Part shown: one piece after another, positions 42,937-50,808 of the stretch
How positions within the stretch are numbered: position 1 is the first letter of the stretch
How the letters are laid out: the number at the start of each line of letters is the position of its first letter
Assembly: GCA_028736075.1 (NCBI GenBank)
Contig: CP117875.1
Span: 3,410,001-3,474,000, forward strand
Reading direction: 5' to 3'
Origin: Chryseobacterium sp. KACC 21268
Lineage (GTDB): Bacteria; Bacteroidota; Bacteroidia; Flavobacteriales; Weeksellaceae
DNA: 64,000 bases
Position numbers and translations under genes: made by a program
The notes under the pieces: generated by a model
Told to the model about the DNA's origin: nothing
The model's database searches: none
The model's input: only the letters and a program-made list of their open reading frames with translations

Positions 42937-43584
42937 TCATTTCAGAACAATGTTATTCATCTGTCTCATGATCCAGTTGTGTTTTTTGCTGAGATAAGCA
43001 CTTGGATTTTTAGGATCGTACTTCTTAGGATTCGGCAACACGGCAGCAATCCAGGCCGCCTCACTTTTTGTGAGATCTTTCGCAGGTTTGTTGTAATAAT
43101 ATTGAGCCGCCGCTTCTATCCCAAAAACGCCCTGACCCATTTCGATCACATTTAGGTATCTTTCCAAGATGATGTCTTTCCCCCAAATTTTTTCAATAAT
43201 AAAGGTATAGATCGCTTCCAGACCTTTTCTAAGCCAGCTTCTCCCCTGCCAAAGAAAAACATTTTTGGCTGTCTGCTGGGAAACCGTACTGCCACCTCTT
43301 ACGACTTTTCCTTTTTTATCGTTCTTTTTCATTGCTTTTTCGATGGCTTTGTAATCAAAACCATTATGATTGAAAAACGCTTGATCTTCCGAAGCTAAAA
43401 CTGCTTTTTTAATATTACTCCCCATATCATCAGAGGAAATGTAATCACGGTGCAATTTCCCATACTTGAAGACACTTCCCAACTGCGTCCAAGTAATAGG
43501 TGGATTGAAAAAGATTCCGAAAATAACAAAGAGAATATTAACTATAATGACAATAAAAATCAGTCTTTTGATAAACTTCCACAT
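42937..43584 (-). CDS. mtgA: Monofunctional peptidoglycan glycosyltransferase
   Basis: MtgA polymerises glycan strands from lipid II in the periplasm. The 215-aa protein has one N-terminal membrane helix (about 6-26) and the GT51 domain with motifs SEDQAFFNHNGFD (catalytic Glu66), GGSTVSQQTAKNVFL, WGKDIILERYLNVIEMG and GIEAAAQYYYNKPAKDL. There is no transpeptidase domain. It is 16 nt from the Gcr-like gene and probably cotranscribed. Confidence 0.95.
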   Translation of the reverse strand: MWKFIKRLIFIVIIVNILFVIFGIFFNPPITWTQLGSVFKYGKLHRDYISSDDMGSNIKKAVLASEDQAFFNHNGFDYKAIEKAMKKNDKKGKVVRGGSTVSQQTAKNVFLWQGRSWLRKGLEAIYTFIIEKIWGKDIILERYLNVIEMGQGVFGIEAAAQYYYNKPAKDLTKSEAAWIAAVLPNPKKYDPKNPSAYLSKKHNWIMRQMNNIVLK

Positions 43585-43681
43585 ACTGCAACAAATTTTC
43601 AGCGAAAATAAAACAAAAAAATATTTTTTATAGCAAAATTGACCTTTAAGAATTTGTGAAATATTAGATAATAAGAAATGA

Positions 43682-43870
43682 TCAGAAAGCCGATCCTAAT
43701 ATATCGCAAAGAAGTAATGTAATGATTACAATGAGCAACAGAACAAAATCATCGAAACTAAATTCGTTGGACTCCACAATTACTCTCTGTCTCTGGTTTT
43801 GTCTATGCCTCTTTTCGAATTCCTGTCTTTTTTCAGAATTTAATTTATCAGCATATTTACTATCATCCAT
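43682..43870 (-). CDS. Small tail-anchored-type hypothetical protein
   Basis: The 62-aa protein has a charged N-terminal half (KLNSEKRQEFEKRHRQNQRQR) and one C-terminal membrane helix (FVLLLIVIITLLLCDIL). I recognise no family. Base use is like that of neighbouring genes and it lies in an otherwise empty gap, which supports a real gene, but there is no independent evidence. Confidence 0.5.
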   Translation of the reverse strand: MDDSKYADKLNSEKRQEFEKRHRQNQRQRVIVESNEFSFDDFVLLLIVIITLLLCDILGSAF

Positions 43871-44123
43871 CGCCTAATTAGAAGTAATTTATTATAATCT
43901 TTAATCGTTTTTTTTCGAGGATGCAAATATTAAATAAAAATATTAATAATGAAATACATTTTGATAAAATACACTAAAAATTAACAAATAACTACAGATA
44001 GCTACTAACAATTAAATTAAAATTACAAAATAATTAATACAAAACTAAAAGGTAATATATTATAGTAGAATAAATTTGAAGTATCGCTTACAAGAAAAAC
44101 GACTAAGACCAATAAAATTTTAT

Positions 44124-44156
44124 GTGACCTCGACAGGATTCAAACCTGCAACCTTT
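44124..44156 (-). pseudogene. 3' tRNA fragment (T-arm plus acceptor strand)
   Basis: On the minus strand GGTTGCAGGTTTGAATCCTG continues TCGAGGTCA. This has a complete T-arm (GCAGG-TTTGAAT-CCTGT) and a 3' acceptor strand, but no anticodon or 5' half. It lies just after the tRNA cluster's last terminator. Confidence 0.6.
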
Positions 44157-44163
44157 TAAAAAC

Positions 44164-44196
44164 AAAAAACCTCACAATAAAAATTGTGAGGTTTTT
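44164..44196 (-). terminator. Terminator of the second tRNA Pro-Arg pair
   Basis: AAAAACCTCACAAT and ATTGTGAGGTTTTT form a 14-bp perfect stem with T residues on the minus strand. Confidence 0.85.
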
Positions 44197-44197
44197 G

Positions 44198-44271
44198 TGA
44201 GCGCGTCAGGATTCGAACCTGAGACCGTCTGCTTAGAAGGCAGATGCTCTATCCAGCTGAGCTACGCACCC
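44198..44271 (-). tRNA. tRNA-Arg(TCT), copy 2
   Basis: A 74-nt cloverleaf with acceptor GGGTGCG/CGCGCTC and anticodon loop CTTCTAA (anticodon TCT, reads AGA). CCA is not encoded. It appears identical to the copy at 44468. Confidence 0.93.
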
Positions 44272-44304
44272 ATTTGTGATTTTTTCGAAAATCACTAAAA
44301 ATTG

Positions 44305-44379
44305 TCGGGGCGGCAGGATTCGAACCTGCGACCTCCTGGTCCCAAACCAGGCGCGATGACCGGACTACGCTACGCCCCG
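44305..44379 (-). tRNA. tRNA-Pro(TGG), copy 2
   Basis: A 75-nt cloverleaf with acceptor CGGGGCG/CGCCCCG and anticodon loop TTTGGGA (anticodon TGG, reads CCA). CCA is not encoded. It appears identical to the copy at 44574. Confidence 0.93.
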
Positions 44380-44433
44380 AAAATTAAAAATATTTAATAT
44401 CATCTAGCGAAATAAATATCTAGCTTTGCGATA

Positions 44434-44466
44434 TAAAAAAAAGAGACCAAGAATGATCTCTCTTTT
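44434..44466 (-). terminator. Terminator of the Ser-Pro-Arg tRNA unit
   Basis: AGAGATCA-TTC-TTGGTCTCT followed by eight T residues on the minus strand. The next Pro-Arg pair begins 55 nt later without an obvious consensus promoter. Confidence 0.7.
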
Positions 44467-44467
44467 G

Positions 44468-44541
44468 TGAGCGCGTCAGGATTCGAACCTGAGACCGTCT
44501 GCTTAGAAGGCAGATGCTCTATCCAGCTGAGCTACGCACCC
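44468..44541 (-). tRNA. tRNA-Arg(TCT), copy 1
   Basis: Sequence matches the copy at 44198. A hairpin spacer (GTAATTTT/AAAATTAC) separates it from tRNA-Pro. Confidence 0.93.
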
Positions 44542-44573
44542 ATTTGTAATTTTTTCGAAAATTACTAAAAATG

Positions 44574-44648
44574 TCGGGGCGGCAGGATTCGAACCTGCGA
44601 CCTCCTGGTCCCAAACCAGGCGCGATGACCGGACTACGCTACGCCCCG
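44574..44648 (-). tRNA. tRNA-Pro(TGG), copy 1
   Basis: Sequence matches the copy at 44305, with anticodon TGG. It follows tRNA-Ser by 21 nt on the same strand and is probably in the same transcript. Confidence 0.93.
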
Positions 44649-44669
44649 ATAAGTCATCTTTTTTAGCTG

Positions 44670-44756
44670 CGGAGAGTAAGGGATTCGAACCCTTGGAACC
44701 GTTTCCAGTTCGCTTGTTTAGCAAACAAGTCCTTTCGGCCTCTCAGGCAACTCTCC
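44670..44756 (-). tRNA. tRNA-Ser(GCT)
   Basis: An 87-nt class II tRNA with a long variable arm, acceptor GGAGAGT/ACTCTCC and anticodon loop TTGCTAA (anticodon GCT, reads AGC/AGT). It is the first tRNA of the cluster. Confidence 0.94.
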
Positions 44757-44797
44757 TTGCAGTTTCAGTGATATATTCTATCCCGTTATTGCGAGTG

Positions 44798-44828
44798 CAA
44801 ATATAGAAGACTTTTGCGTAACTACCAA
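44798..44828 (-). promoter_or_regulatory. Promoter of the tRNA cluster
   Basis: On the minus strand TTG (44828-44826), about 20 nt, and TATATTTG (44805-44798), upstream of tRNA-Ser. Confidence 0.65.
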
Positions 44829-44890
44829 AAAATTTTATTTATTTTTTTTCTTATTTTTGACTCATTAAATATAACCAAAAACAGACACGA

Positions 44891-45898
44891 ATGCGTAATT
44901 CATTATATCTCATAACATTAGGATCATTAATCATTTCCTGCGGATCCCAACAAAAAACTGTAAAAAGTAAAACTCCTGTAAAATCTACCACGCCAGTTGC
45001 AGTTGTTTCTATAAAAAAACCAGAAATCAAACAGGACGAAGGCGACTATTACAAAGTCAATATTGCGGATATAACGAAAAATGACAACACGATAAGTTAT
45101 GGTTCTATAGTAAGCGCCAATCCGGCAGGATATAAAGTGACCAAAACATATTTTCCTTCTGTCGGGCAGAATTTCCGCCAACGTTATGTGATTTTACATT
45201 ATACAGTATTAAATGATGAAAAATCAATCTCAACTCTTACACAACAGGCGGTAAGCGCTCATTACCTTGTGAATACATTGCCAGATAAAGAAATCTATCA
45301 ATTGGTGGACGAAAATAAGCGCTCTTACCACGCTGGAATTAGTTTTTGGAGAAAGGACCAACAATTAAATGACACTTCCATAGGAATCGAGATCGTGAAT
45401 ATGGGTTACACCGTAGATTCGACAGGTCTGAGAGTTTTCACGCCGTATCCAGAGGAGCAAATCAAGAAAGTAGCCGCTTTGGTGAAGGACCTTATCGTTA
45501 GATACAACATTCAACCAACCAATGTTCTCGCCCATTCCGACATTGCGCCAACCAGAAAACAAGACCCAGGTCCACTTTTCCCTTGGAAGAGACTTTACGA
45601 CGAGTATCAAATCGGGATGTGGTACGACGAAACTGCGAAACAGACTTTCCTCAATCAAATCCTAACGACGAACGAAATCACATTACAATACAATAATCCT
45701 GAATTTGTTTCCAGAGTTCAGCAACAGCTGGCTCAGTTTGGTTACGCATTGAGTGTGAATGGCGTTTGGGACAAAGCTACTAAGCAAACCATTGAGGCTT
45801 TCCAATTTCATTTCCGACCGATGAATTACAGTGGTATTATGGATGCGGAGACGTTGGCGATTTTGCAGGCTTTGATTCAGAAGTATCCGCAGAAGTAA
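44891..45898 (+). CDS. N-acetylmuramoyl-L-alanine amidase lipoprotein
   Basis: The 335-aa protein is an Amidase_2 (AmpD-like) enzyme that cuts the MurNAc-L-alanine bond of peptidoglycan. A lipoprotein signal (MRNSLYLITLGSLIISC) anchors it. Zinc ligands are His103 (ILHYTV), His215 (LAHSDIAPTRK) and Asp225 (KQDPGPLF), with the Glu of GIGIEIVNMG-like segment nearby. A C-terminal peptidoglycan-binding domain (about 265-335, QQQLAQFGYALSVNGVWDKA, then TKQTIEAFQFHF) follows. It probably serves in cell-wall recycling or remodelling from the outer or inner membrane. Confidence 0.93.
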   Translation: MRNSLYLITLGSLIISCGSQQKTVKSKTPVKSTTPVAVVSIKKPEIKQDEGDYYKVNIADITKNDNTISYGSIVSANPAGYKVTKTYFPSVGQNFRQRYVILHYTVLNDEKSISTLTQQAVSAHYLVNTLPDKEIYQLVDENKRSYHAGISFWRKDQQLNDTSIGIEIVNMGYTVDSTGLRVFTPYPEEQIKKVAALVKDLIVRYNIQPTNVLAHSDIAPTRKQDPGPLFPWKRLYDEYQIGMWYDETAKQTFLNQILTTNEITLQYNNPEFVSRVQQQLAQFGYALSVNGVWDKATKQTIEAFQFHFRPMNYSGIMDAETLAILQALIQKYPQK

Positions 45899-45909
45899 TT
45901 AGATAGTTT

Positions 45910-46575
45910 ATGCAAATTACAAGTCGTAAGTTAAACAGTAATGAAAATGATAAACTGTCATTAAGCATTAAGGAGTTAGAAAAAGCCAATGATTTGAAAA
46001 TAAATTGGCTTGTGATTTTTTCGTTATTGATATCAACTTGCTTATTTGCTATTCATATCTATTATTATGACAAGTCTAATTGGTCATTACTTTCAAAATT
46101 CTTGGTCTGTCTTTGTCCAATCATAATGTGGATTTACATTGAAAACAGAGTCAAAATAAAAAAACAAAGCAATAGAGATTTAAACAAAATGCAAGAGTTC
46201 AAATCTAAGAACTCAATTGATATTATTGAAATCAATACTAGTCGAATTGTTGAGTTTCTGGAAAATGATGATGAAAGTATTCTTTATTTGATTGAAAATA
46301 TAAATGGAGAATCAATTTATATTTGGGATGAGCAATATTTTATTTCTGAAAACAATCCTTTTCCTTGTGATAAATTTGAGATTTATCTCGACGATATTTT
46401 TATAAAGTTGATCGGAGAAAAAGTATTTTGCAAAGGCGAGAGAATTGAATCAATAGAAATTTCCGGCGAAGATAAATGGAAATATTTCCAGAAAGGATTT
46501 CCTCAAGATTTAGAAATTGAAAAGAGAAATCTAAACGAGGTTATTGGTGAAATTGAAAAATTTAAGGAGAATTGA
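45910..46575 (+). CDS. Hypothetical two-helix membrane protein
   Basis: The 221-aa protein has two adjacent membrane helices (about residues 33-52 and 61-79, WLVIFSLLISTCLFAIHIYY, LVCLCPIIMWIYI) and a C-terminal cytoplasmic domain (WDEQYFISENNPFPCDKFEI). I do not recognise the family. It starts 11 nt after the amidase on the same strand but is markedly more AT-rich, as are the next two genes. The translation looks real, but its function is not known. Confidence 0.7.
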   Translation: MQITSRKLNSNENDKLSLSIKELEKANDLKINWLVIFSLLISTCLFAIHIYYYDKSNWSLLSKFLVCLCPIIMWIYIENRVKIKKQSNRDLNKMQEFKSKNSIDIIEINTSRIVEFLENDDESILYLIENINGESIYIWDEQYFISENNPFPCDKFEIYLDDIFIKLIGEKVFCKGERIESIEISGEDKWKYFQKGFPQDLEIEKRNLNEVIGEIEKFKEN

Positions 46576-46617
46576 ATATTTCACGATTCCAATTAAAAAA
46601 AAATTCGCAGAAGTGAG

Positions 46618-47163
46618 ATGAAAACTATTTTAAAAACTGAAAGATTAAGTTTAAGACCGATTTCTGAAAACGACATTGAAAATATATTTGAACTACAATC
46701 TTTAGAGCAAACTTCCAAATTCAATACTTCGAAATCCCCGAGTGACATTAATGAAACCAAAATCAATGTTGAAAAATGGATTGCGGAAAATAATAAAGAA
46801 AATATCAAGCATTTTACATTTGCCGTCGAATTGATTGATGATGAAAAATTCATCGGATTAATTGGATTGCGTCTGGGAAAAGAGCATTACAAGAATGCAG
46901 AAGTTTGGTTTCAATTTGATTACAGATTTTGGAACAAAGGTTACGCGACGGAAAGCTTAAGAAAAATGATTGACTTTGGCTTCGAAACCTTGAAGTTGCA
47001 CAGAATTGAAGCCGGTTGTGCAGTTGATAATATTGGTTCTTTCAGCGTTTTAGAAAAAGTGGGGATGTTGAGAGAAGCGCATACGAGACAATTGTTACCT
47101 TTAAAATCTGGTTGGTCAGATAATTATGGATATGCGATTTTATCAACTGATGAGAGGAAATAA
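46618..47163 (+). CDS. GNAT-family N-acetyltransferase (RimJ/RimL type)
   Basis: The 181-aa protein begins ILKTERLSLRPISENDIENI and contains the acetyl-CoA-binding region (QFDYRFWNKGYATESLRKMI) and a LEKVGMLREA C-terminus, which are typical of the RimJ/RimL branch of GNAT enzymes. They acetylate the N-terminus of proteins or small amines. The substrate here is not known. It is the middle of three AT-rich genes between the amidase and prmA. Confidence 0.9.
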   Translation: MKTILKTERLSLRPISENDIENIFELQSLEQTSKFNTSKSPSDINETKINVEKWIAENNKENIKHFTFAVELIDDEKFIGLIGLRLGKEHYKNAEVWFQFDYRFWNKGYATESLRKMIDFGFETLKLHRIEAGCAVDNIGSFSVLEKVGMLREAHTRQLLPLKSGWSDNYGYAILSTDERK

Positions 47164-47193
47164 ATACTGTGAAATTTAAAAACTAATAACAAA

Positions 47194-47859
47194 ATGAATT
47201 TTCTGAAAAAATTATTTACCTCACAAAAAGAACTGAATTTAGAATTTTATCAATGCGAAAATGGATTACATAAGCTAGGAGGGAAATTCCCATCTAACTT
47301 TATAATTCCAAAAAATGATTTCCTAAGTGGGTTTCAATATGTAGGTTTTATAAATAAAGGCGATAATTATTTTGATTGGATTCCTTTCGACATTCATCTT
47401 ATTTGTCCTATTTATTTGGATATAGAAAATGTATTTTTAGATTATTCAAATCCTTTTGCTCCGATAATTATTGAGCCTAAAAACACAAGCGAAATAACTT
47501 CGGCTTTTGATGACTTAGAAAAAAATTCTATAGTTGAATTTCAAGAAACAAAACTCTCAATTCGAGAATTCGAAGGAATTACAGATGATAATGAATTTGA
47601 TATATTAGGGGTTGCTGGAAAAGCAAATTTCTTACAACACGAAGACATTCCTATTTGTCCTAAAAGTGGAAAGAAAATGAGATTCCTATGTCAATTTTTA
47701 ACTTTTAATAATATTGCAACCGAATTCACAAATGTAGAATGTGAGGATAAATATATGCAAGAATATTTTGAACATATGAATTTCTGGTGCGATGGAAGTC
47801 TATATGTTTTTATTGAACCAGAAAGCAAAACTTTATGTTATTACATTCAAAATACTTAA
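47194..47859 (+). CDS. Hypothetical protein, YwqG/DUF1963-like C-terminus
   Basis: The 221-aa protein has no signal peptide or membrane helix. Its C-terminal third (DIPICPKSGKKMRFLCQFLT; then FWCDGSLYVFIEPESKTLCY) is reminiscent of YwqG/DUF1963 proteins, where a Cys-Pro-x-Cys-like knuckle precedes a G-L-Y-V-F strand; only one Cys of that motif is kept (CPKSGK). Such proteins occur in polymorphic-toxin immunity neighbourhoods, but no toxin is seen here. Family membership is a weak guess. It ends at a bidirectional terminator. Confidence 0.55.
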   Translation: MNFLKKLFTSQKELNLEFYQCENGLHKLGGKFPSNFIIPKNDFLSGFQYVGFINKGDNYFDWIPFDIHLICPIYLDIENVFLDYSNPFAPIIIEPKNTSEITSAFDDLEKNSIVEFQETKLSIREFEGITDDNEFDILGVAGKANFLQHEDIPICPKSGKKMRFLCQFLTFNNIATEFTNVECEDKYMQEYFEHMNFWCDGSLYVFIEPESKTLCYYIQNT

Positions 47860-47862
47860 AAA

Positions 47863-47899
47863 TAAAAAGCCTCAGAAATTAAATCCTGAGGCTTTGTTT
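47863..47899. terminator. Bidirectional terminator
   Basis: AAGCCTCAG and CTGAGGCTT form a stem with A-rich and T-rich flanks, between the convergent gene at 47194 and prmA. Confidence 0.85.
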
Positions 47900-48727
47900 T
47901 TATTTACTCAACAACAAAGAAACCCACTCTTCTCTCTGGATTTTCTTTTCAAGCTTCAGGTTTTGCTCTTTGCAAACTTCCAGAATATCGTCCACATCGA
48001 AGAAGCAAAGTCCTGACAACAGCAGTTTCCCGCCGTCTTCCAAAACGGAAACGTAAGTCGGAATGTCAGAAATCAAAATATTTCTGTTGATGTTTGCCAA
48101 GATGATTTCGAATTTTTCTTTCCCAAGATTGTCGGCTGTTCCTAGTTCGATGTCCAATTCTACGTTATTACGTACTGCATTTTCTTTGGAATTTTCCACA
48201 GACCATTCATCGATGTCGATGGCAACGGTTCTGCCCGCTCCTTTTTGTTTTGCGAAAATGGCCAACACCGAGGTTCCGCAACCCATATCAAGCACTTTTT
48301 TGTCCGCCAAATCCATATCCAACATTTGCTGAATCATCAGATGCGTCGTAGGATGATGCCCGGTTCCGAAAGACATTTTCGGCTGAATCACAATCTCGTG
48401 CATATTCGGGTCCGAGTCGTGGAATTCTGCGCGAATAAGGACTTTATCTTCTACATTGATAGGTGAGAAATTCTTTTCCCACTCCTCGTTCCAATTGATG
48501 TTCGGCATTTCTTCGTAGGTGTAAGAAATCTCGACCTCATCATTTTGAAGGAGATAGATATTTTTTAATTCTTCTTCTTTGAAAAGGTCTTTTTGGATAT
48601 AACCAAGGATGCCGTCATATTCTTCTGTGAAGCTGTCAAAACCGATTTCTATCAGTTCTGCCATCAATATTTCGTTCCAAGGTTGGAGAGGTTTTATTTT
48701 AAAATTGAATTCCAGGTAAACTGCCAT
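47900..48727 (-). CDS. prmA: Ribosomal protein L11 methyltransferase
   Basis: PrmA trimethylates ribosomal protein L11. The 275-aa protein has an N-terminal domain (about 1-110) and a Rossmann methyltransferase domain with PKMSFGTGHHPTTHLM, VLDMGCGTSVLAIFA (SAM site) and LANINRNIL (NPPY-like loop, here ANIN). It is the usual length. It stands alone with a repeat element upstream. Confidence 0.95.
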   Translation of the reverse strand: MAVYLEFNFKIKPLQPWNEILMAELIEIGFDSFTEEYDGILGYIQKDLFKEEELKNIYLLQNDEVEISYTYEEMPNINWNEEWEKNFSPINVEDKVLIRAEFHDSDPNMHEIVIQPKMSFGTGHHPTTHLMIQQMLDMDLADKKVLDMGCGTSVLAIFAKQKGAGRTVAIDIDEWSVENSKENAVRNNVELDIELGTADNLGKEKFEIILANINRNILISDIPTYVSVLEDGGKLLLSGLCFFDVDDILEVCKEQNLKLEKKIQREEWVSLLLSK

Positions 48728-48751
48728 TGTTTAATTTTTTGCAAATTTAGG

Positions 48752-48856
48752 TTAAAACCACAAAGTCACGAAGTTTTTCACAAAGAACACAAAGAATTTT
48801 TACGTTTAGAAAACTTGTGAACCTTGTGCAGAACCTTTGTGCCTTTGTGGTTAAAA
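48752..48856. repeat. ACCACAAAG inverted-repeat element, copy 1
   Basis: TTAAAACCACAAAG (48752-48765) and CTTTGTGGTTAA (48843-48854) bound an AT-rich interior with internal CACAAAG/CTTTGTG repeats. A second copy is at 57083-57216. It fills the gap between prmA and the TonB receptor. Confidence 0.75.
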
Positions 48857-48857
48857 A

Positions 48858-50657
48858 TTAATTCATCTTAATTTGATACGTAAATCCGACGTGAAACCAC
48901 CTTCCAGGCATTGGAACCAGATTGCTTTCCACATATTTTGTATCCGTCAGGTTGTTGATTAAGACATAAAAATTAAGGTCTTTGTATCGGAAATTGATTT
49001 GCTCATCCATGATATTATAACTTCCAAGATTCACACGTTCTGAGTATTTATAAATCAATTGATTGCTGAAATACTTCAAGAATTTCACATCCACTTGCGC
49101 CACAAACTGATGTCTCAAATTCTGCAAAGCGTATCGGGAAAGTTCCTCATTTTTATATTGATTATCAAGATACGTGTAGCCTAATCGATAATTAAGGAAT
49201 GAAAATAATTGATGTTTGAACTCCGTTTCGAAACCTTTGAGGTGGATTTCTCCAACATTTTCCGCTTTCCACGGACTTTCCGGCGTTTCTTTCAGCCAAT
49301 CGATGCCATTGTTTGTATTTCGGATAAAACCGCTGACTTTCGCCAATATTTTTTCATTCTGGAATCGATAGCCTAATTCTGATGAAATGGCAGACTCAGG
49401 AACCAAGTTTGGATTTCCAATTTCCGCCGGACTTACATAGTACAAATCGGTGAAAGTCGGAATCCTAAAACCTTTGGAAACTGCACCGAAAACTTTATGA
49501 TTGGGATTGAAAATAAAACCAACATCCATTCCGGGATAGAAGAAATTCTGCCCCGAATAATTCGCCCAACTCGCGCCAGGATTGACTTCCAATTTCTGAT
49601 TAAAGAATTTGAACTGATGGTCAAAAAACACCTGCGTCACATCCCGTTCTCTGTCGCCCAAATTACTACTTGCAAGAAATTCTTTTCTGTAATCCACGCC
49701 AATTCCCGTGGTTCCAAGTGATGATTCATAGGTTGCATTTACCGTTCCGCCGACATTATTTCCAATGTGCATATTTCTGTAATACGATGGATTTTGACGG
49801 ATAAAAAGATACATATCCTGTCCTCTTCGCCAATAAACACTGGAGTTAATCGACAGTTTATCAAACCTTTGCTCATACTGCAAACTCACCACAGAAGCCT
49901 GCGTCTCCTCATATTGATTGATGGCGGTTGGCGATGCGTAAAATCCATTCGCCCCAAATTTCTTCTCAGAAAAACCAGCCTGCAAGCTCAGACTTCCATC
50001 GTTTAGTTTTAATTTATTTTGATAAAAAAAGTTTCGGATTTGATAATCGGTATTGAATCGATAACCGTCCGAAGCGCCATTGCTAATGGTAAAAAGATTC
50101 GTGAATTTCTCAGAACCAAATGTCGCAGACGCCGACAAATCATAAGTTTTGAAATCACCTCCTTGCGCTTTTATCGTCACTTGTTCTTCGGAAGATGATT
50201 TGGTGACGATGTTAATGACACCCGCGTAGACATTCTGTCCATAGAGTTTTGCCGAAGAACCTTTCATTATTTCAATCCTTTCCACCGCCGAAATATCAAA
50301 CGGAAGATTGAATGTATTATGACCAGTCTGCGAATCATTCATTCTAATGCCATTCACCAAAATCAAAACCTGCTCAAACGAACTTCCACGAATCGTAATA
50401 TCGCTCTGAACACCATTCGAACCTCGCCTTTTGATATCCAAGCCCGAGTGGAATTGTAATAATTCATCAATGCTGGTTGCAGGACTGTTTTGGATTTGTT
50501 GCTTGGTGATGACCGTCACATTTTCATTTACATCGTTATAAGGAATCGATAGAAACCGGCCCTGCAAATTCACCTCATCGATTTCGTTTTCTTTGTTCTG
50601 CGCAAATCCATTGATTGACAAAACGACAACCGACAAAGCCACAATTATTCTCTTCAT
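48858..50657 (-). CDS. TonB-dependent outer-membrane receptor
   Basis: The 599-aa protein is a compact receptor for TonB-driven uptake. Signal peptide (MKRIIVALSVVVLSINGFAQ), plug domain from about 30 to 150 (VNENVTVITKQQIQNSPATS, RRGSNGVQSDITIRGSSFEQ, GSSAKLYGQNVYAGVINIVT) and a ~22-strand barrel ending in Phe-rich FHVGFTYQI. It is shorter than the SusC type and lacks a CarboxypepD-like N-domain, fitting siderophore, cobalamin or metal receptors; the ligand cannot be read from the sequence. It is divergent from uvrA. Confidence 0.9.
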   Translation of the reverse strand: MKRIIVALSVVVLSINGFAQNKENEIDEVNLQGRFLSIPYNDVNENVTVITKQQIQNSPATSIDELLQFHSGLDIKRRGSNGVQSDITIRGSSFEQVLILVNGIRMNDSQTGHNTFNLPFDISAVERIEIMKGSSAKLYGQNVYAGVINIVTKSSSEEQVTIKAQGGDFKTYDLSASATFGSEKFTNLFTISNGASDGYRFNTDYQIRNFFYQNKLKLNDGSLSLQAGFSEKKFGANGFYASPTAINQYEETQASVVSLQYEQRFDKLSINSSVYWRRGQDMYLFIRQNPSYYRNMHIGNNVGGTVNATYESSLGTTGIGVDYRKEFLASSNLGDRERDVTQVFFDHQFKFFNQKLEVNPGASWANYSGQNFFYPGMDVGFIFNPNHKVFGAVSKGFRIPTFTDLYYVSPAEIGNPNLVPESAISSELGYRFQNEKILAKVSGFIRNTNNGIDWLKETPESPWKAENVGEIHLKGFETEFKHQLFSFLNYRLGYTYLDNQYKNEELSRYALQNLRHQFVAQVDVKFLKYFSNQLIYKYSERVNLGSYNIMDEQINFRYKDLNFYVLINNLTDTKYVESNLVPMPGRWFHVGFTYQIKMN

Positions 50658-50783
50658 AGTTTATTTCCTTTCAGATAATCGGGCGCAAATATAGAGATTA
50701 GCCTGAGTTAAGTCGCTAAATTCATTAAGAAAATCTTAATAGTTTAAATCCAAAATCATATTCCAATTCGATATAATTTTCCG

Positions 50784-50791
50784 TAATTTTG
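50784..50791 (+). promoter_or_regulatory. -7 box of uvrA
   Basis: TAATTTTG matches TAnnTTTG; the ATG at 50809 is 18 nt further on. Confidence 0.5.
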
Positions 50792-50808
50792 TGGGTCTCA
50801 TTTTTACT

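Noticed and set aside
44503-44724. Minus-strand ORF across the tRNA-Pro/Ser region
   Set aside because: It is entirely made of tRNA gene sequence; such ORFs are common false predictions.
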